Made by a program: the position numbers and the translations under genes. The notes below the pieces were generated by a model. It had not been told where the DNA came from. It worked only from the letters and a program-made list of their open reading frames with translations, and made no database searches. Below are positions 62,701 through 64,000 of a DNA stretch of 64,000 nucleotides, piece after piece; positions within the stretch are counted from its first letter, which is position 1, and each line of letters begins with the position of its first letter. The stretch is from NCBI RefSeq assembly GCF_000349945.1, contig NC_020516.1, positions 2,914,001 to 2,978,000 of the forward strand. The letters run 5' to 3'. This stretch comes from Azoarcus sp. KH32C. Lineage in GTDB: Bacteria; Pseudomonadota; Gammaproteobacteria; Burkholderiales; Rhodocyclaceae.

Positions 62701-64000
62701 CGATCGCGGCGGCGACGGCAAGCCAGCGCGGGTCGACGGCGAGATCGGCGAGTTCCACTTCGAGCTTGCGGCGCCAGTTCGGGTGGGCCTCTTCGGTCGT
62801 CCCTGGGAAATCGGCCGATTCGAGCTGGTCGAGCACGTCTTCGAGCTGTACGGCAAGCATCGCCGCCGGGCTGCGCGCGAGAAAGCGGTATACCGCGGGG
62901 GCGAGTTCGGCCCCATGATCGGGTGGCGGTATGCCGGCATCGGTGGCGAGCAGGTCTTCGGCGCGCAGCGCCGCGATCAGCGCCTCGCAGTCCTCGCGCC
63001 GGCGCGCCGCCTGGCGTTCGTGCTGCTCCGCCGTCCGGTACAGACCGAAGGTCCGGCGAAGTTCGAGGTCGTGCCCGCTCCAGTAGCCGCGCAGCGTCGG
63101 CAGCTTGTGTGTGCCGACGACCGCGAGGGTGGCCTCCGGCCACTGCGGCGGGCGGAGGATGCCCGTGCGCTCTCCTTCGTCGCCATACTCGTGTGCGAAA
63201 TACAGCGACCGGCACGCGAGCAGGCCATGGCGGGCCATCCCCTCCCGGATGACGGGCGGGGCGTCGCCGAGACCCTCCCCGATCATCACGCAGTTGTGAC
63301 TGCGACTTTCCAGGCTGAGCAGGCCGAGGAGGTCCTGCATCGGAGATGCGACATAGGCGCCGGGGCATTCGAGTTCGGCGCCGCGCAAGCCCCCGGGCAG
63401 CCAGAAGAGGCGCATCAGCGCCGTCACGCGTTCGAGCCGCAGCGCGCCCGCATGGCGCATGTTCGCGCGCAGCACGGCGAGGAAGGGGGCGTAGGCCTCG
63501 TCGGCGAGTCGTTGCGGGATTACGGGCGGAAAGCCCCGATCCCGCCCGGCGGGATTCGATTCGTCGGGCGGCGCACCGGCGCGGGCACCGGATGCATGGA
63601 GGGTCGGTCTCGTCCAGGTCTCGGAGCCGGCTTCGTTCACGCCCATGGCCAAGTCGCGGCACAGGCCGACACGCATGCCGCGTGCGCGGGCCCGCGAGGC
63701 GACGGCCTGCAACTGTCCTTCGGCTTGCCATTGGAGGTATTCGAAGAACTCGATACGCAGCTCGTTTTCGAGCGCGAAAGCCTCGACGGCGCTGCCCTGA
63801 GCGTCGCGATACGCTTCGGGCCAGCTCGTCCAGCCCCGGATCGCGGGATCGAGCCGCCGGAAATGTGCCTGCAGTGCGTCGAACAGCGCGTGAAGGCGCA
63901 GGCTGCGCCCGCCTTCGCGCTGGAAGTCGCGAAAGAGGCCCGCGCGTTGCGTGCCCCGGTCGAGGTGCAGGCTGCGGAAGTGTTGGTAGAGCAGTTCGAG
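59759..64000 (-). CDS. treY: fusion of a degenerate MalQ-like domain and maltooligosyl trehalose synthase (5' end outside window)
   Basis: At least 1413 residues, open to the window edge. The C-terminal part (about 59759-62632) is TreY, which turns the reducing end of maltodextrins into trehalosyl ends: DIPLATYRLQFNSDFGFAAA, LGQILDIVPNHVGVGG, RVDHADGLADPRGYFERL (catalytic Asp), VVEKIFGEFETLPTDW (Glu) and STHDSKRSEDVRAR are intact. The N-terminal part is 4-alpha-glucanotransferase-like (YLQWQAEGQLQAV, GMRVGLCRDLAMGV, HAGALRLERVTALMRLFW, GAYVASPMQDLLGLLSLE). Its sites are altered: nucleophile RIDHV reads RLERV (Asp to Glu), GEDLG reads GEGLG, and THDLPT reads THKLPT (Asp to Lys). It likely acts as TreY with a non-catalytic, perhaps glucan-binding, MalQ module. 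A glgA gene follows. Confidence 0.9.
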   Translation of the reverse strand, partial: LELLYQHFRSLHLDRGTQRAGLFRDFQREGGRSLRLHALFDALQAHFRRLDPAIRGWTSWPEAYRDAQGSAVEAFALENELRIEFFEYLQWQAEGQLQAVASRARARGMRVGLCRDLAMGVNEAGSETWTRPTLHASGARAGAPPDESNPAGRDRGFPPVIPQRLADEAYAPFLAVLRANMRHAGALRLERVTALMRLFWLPGGLRGAELECPGAYVASPMQDLLGLLSLESRSHNCVMIGEGLGDAPPVIREGMARHGLLACRSLYFAHEYGDEGERTGILRPPQWPEATLAVVGTHKLPTLRGYWSGHDLELRRTFGLYRTAEQHERQAARRREDCEALIAALRAEDLLATDAGIPPPDHGAELAPAVYRFLARSPAAMLAVQLEDVLDQLESADFPGTTEEAHPNWRRKLEVELADLAVDPRWLAVAAAIAAERPSTALPLSGGPPGFHPERADIPLATYRLQFNSDFGFAAAEAILPYLAELGISHVYAAPFLKARPGSRHGYDIVDHHAVNPEVGSNEDFDRYCARLSGLALGQILDIVPNHVGVGGDSNAWWLDVLENGPASTYAGYFDIDWDPPFPELRGKVLLPVLGDQYGRELEAGALHLTFSPERGDFSVTYYEHRFPVDPCDYPLILAAGLPITDDGAGGVEFETLVAALRRMPPRGTADTAGLDERRRDKETFKRHLAALHARSPELRARIASALATFNGEPGRPESFDALDRLLSRQAYRLASWRVAADDINYRRFFDINDLAALRMESDVVFEATHARIFDWIAQGRASGLRVDHADGLADPRGYFERLQARHAEIAPQTSGGPHTLYLVVEKIFGEFETLPTDWPVHGTTGYRFAALCNNLFVDPTQESRLSRIYRAFTGESRSFSQVLLEAKHLIITHSLPGELSSLAYLLYDIARYDRHTRDFTRSRLRSALAEVIAAFPVYRSYIDPQGVSASDRRHIERAVEEAVSRGRAGDASVLRFVRGVLLSAPVEADEELRRLKLRFATRFQQFTAPVMAKAMEDTAFYRYNRLVSLNDVGADPRNFGIGIDDFHVANERIAWNHPFSLLASSTHDSKRSEDVRARIDVLSEMPGPWRLALRRWRRINERRKVRVNDAPAPSSNDEYLLYQTLLGIWPLAAPDEPALAELADRVEAFMLKAAREAKLHTSWMNPEPAYEAALSTFVRRLFGADGADAFLADFLPFQALVARFGILNSLNMLLVKLTAPGVPDIYQGCERWNFSLVDPDNRRAVDFETASRQLGSLRRDFPEGAPPASLRAMLEAPEDGRLKLYLLWRTLAVRKRFEHTFRFGRYVPLDVEGPAAGHVLAFARVLGKERIVVIATRLHFGLTHGNAALAAAQETWAGTFVTLPWRELRWREELTGGRQVAASIGRRPGIELAELFNPLPLALLVPNGSITS

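Noticed and set aside
60795..63731. A 978-codon minus-strand frame inside the MalQ-TreY gene
   Set aside because: Very Arg/Pro/Ala-rich with no motifs, in a different frame from the intact fusion enzyme.
1..64000. CRISPR arrays, tRNA/rRNA genes, insertion sequences, prophage
   Set aside because: No regularly spaced repeats, no tRNA or rRNA-like sequences, no transposase, integrase or phage structural genes were seen on either strand.

Overview
The window is about 64 kb of high-GC DNA (roughly 65% by eye) with tightly packed genes. I read it as a betaproteobacterial chromosome, most likely Rhodocyclales (Azoarcus/Aromatoleum/Thauera type). The basis is a respiratory, denitrification-flavoured gene set (norE/norF, ccoG), a non-microcompartment ethanolamine pathway, taurine/sulfoacetate degradation genes and many LysR, AraC and MocR regulators. 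No database search was possible, so the taxonomy is inference. I found no tRNA, rRNA, CRISPR array or insertion sequence.

Layout. 1-4.6 kb: the start of an RND efflux pump (cut by the window edge), its adaptor, an alpha/beta-hydrolase-like protein and a divergent LysR regulator. 4.6-11.1 kb: acyl-CoA ligase, norEF, a methyl-accepting chemotaxis protein with a small periplasmic Cache protein, and a MocR-type regulator. 11.2-14.5 kb: a visibly AT-richer accessory island with three genes (unknown Cys-rich protein, HNH endonuclease, unknown membrane protein). 14.5-21.7 kb: an ethanolamine block with an EutR-like regulator, TorF-like outer membrane protein, ethanolamine permease, lipoprotein phosphatase and eutB-eutC. 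22.2-28.8 kb: LysR and AraC regulators, azoreductase, a DMT exporter, a SRPBCC protein, a flagellin-C-terminus-like protein and a DUF1993 protein.

28.9-42.2 kb: an organosulfonate block. xsc diverges from tpa-tauABC-ssuCBA-sauS-sauT and a four-domain rhodanese. Taurine (through Tpa) and sulfoacetate (through SauT then SauS) would converge on sulfoacetaldehyde, which Xsc splits to acetyl phosphate and sulfite. As written, xsc carries a one-base frameshift near its start. 42.3-50.5 kb: a CdaR-type regulator beside glycerate kinase, a membrane C13-type peptidase, ccoG, a CysI-type sulfite reductase with its DUF934 partner, and a DUF4383 gene that also looks frameshifted. 50.7-58.2 kb: a FAD/Rieske oxidoreductase and small stress-type genes (PRC-barrel, DUF883, HbpS-like) around a large hybrid sensor kinase. 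58.3-64 kb: glgA and a fused MalQ-TreY protein whose MalQ half has lost catalytic residues; the fusion runs off the window edge.

Most notable points: the three-gene low-GC island; the MalQ-TreY fusion with a degenerate MalQ site; an esterase-like protein with Glu in place of the nucleophilic Ser; two single-base frameshifts in otherwise normal genes; a near-identical 19-bp element upstream of norE and ccoG; and a flagellin C-terminal module without the N-terminal half.
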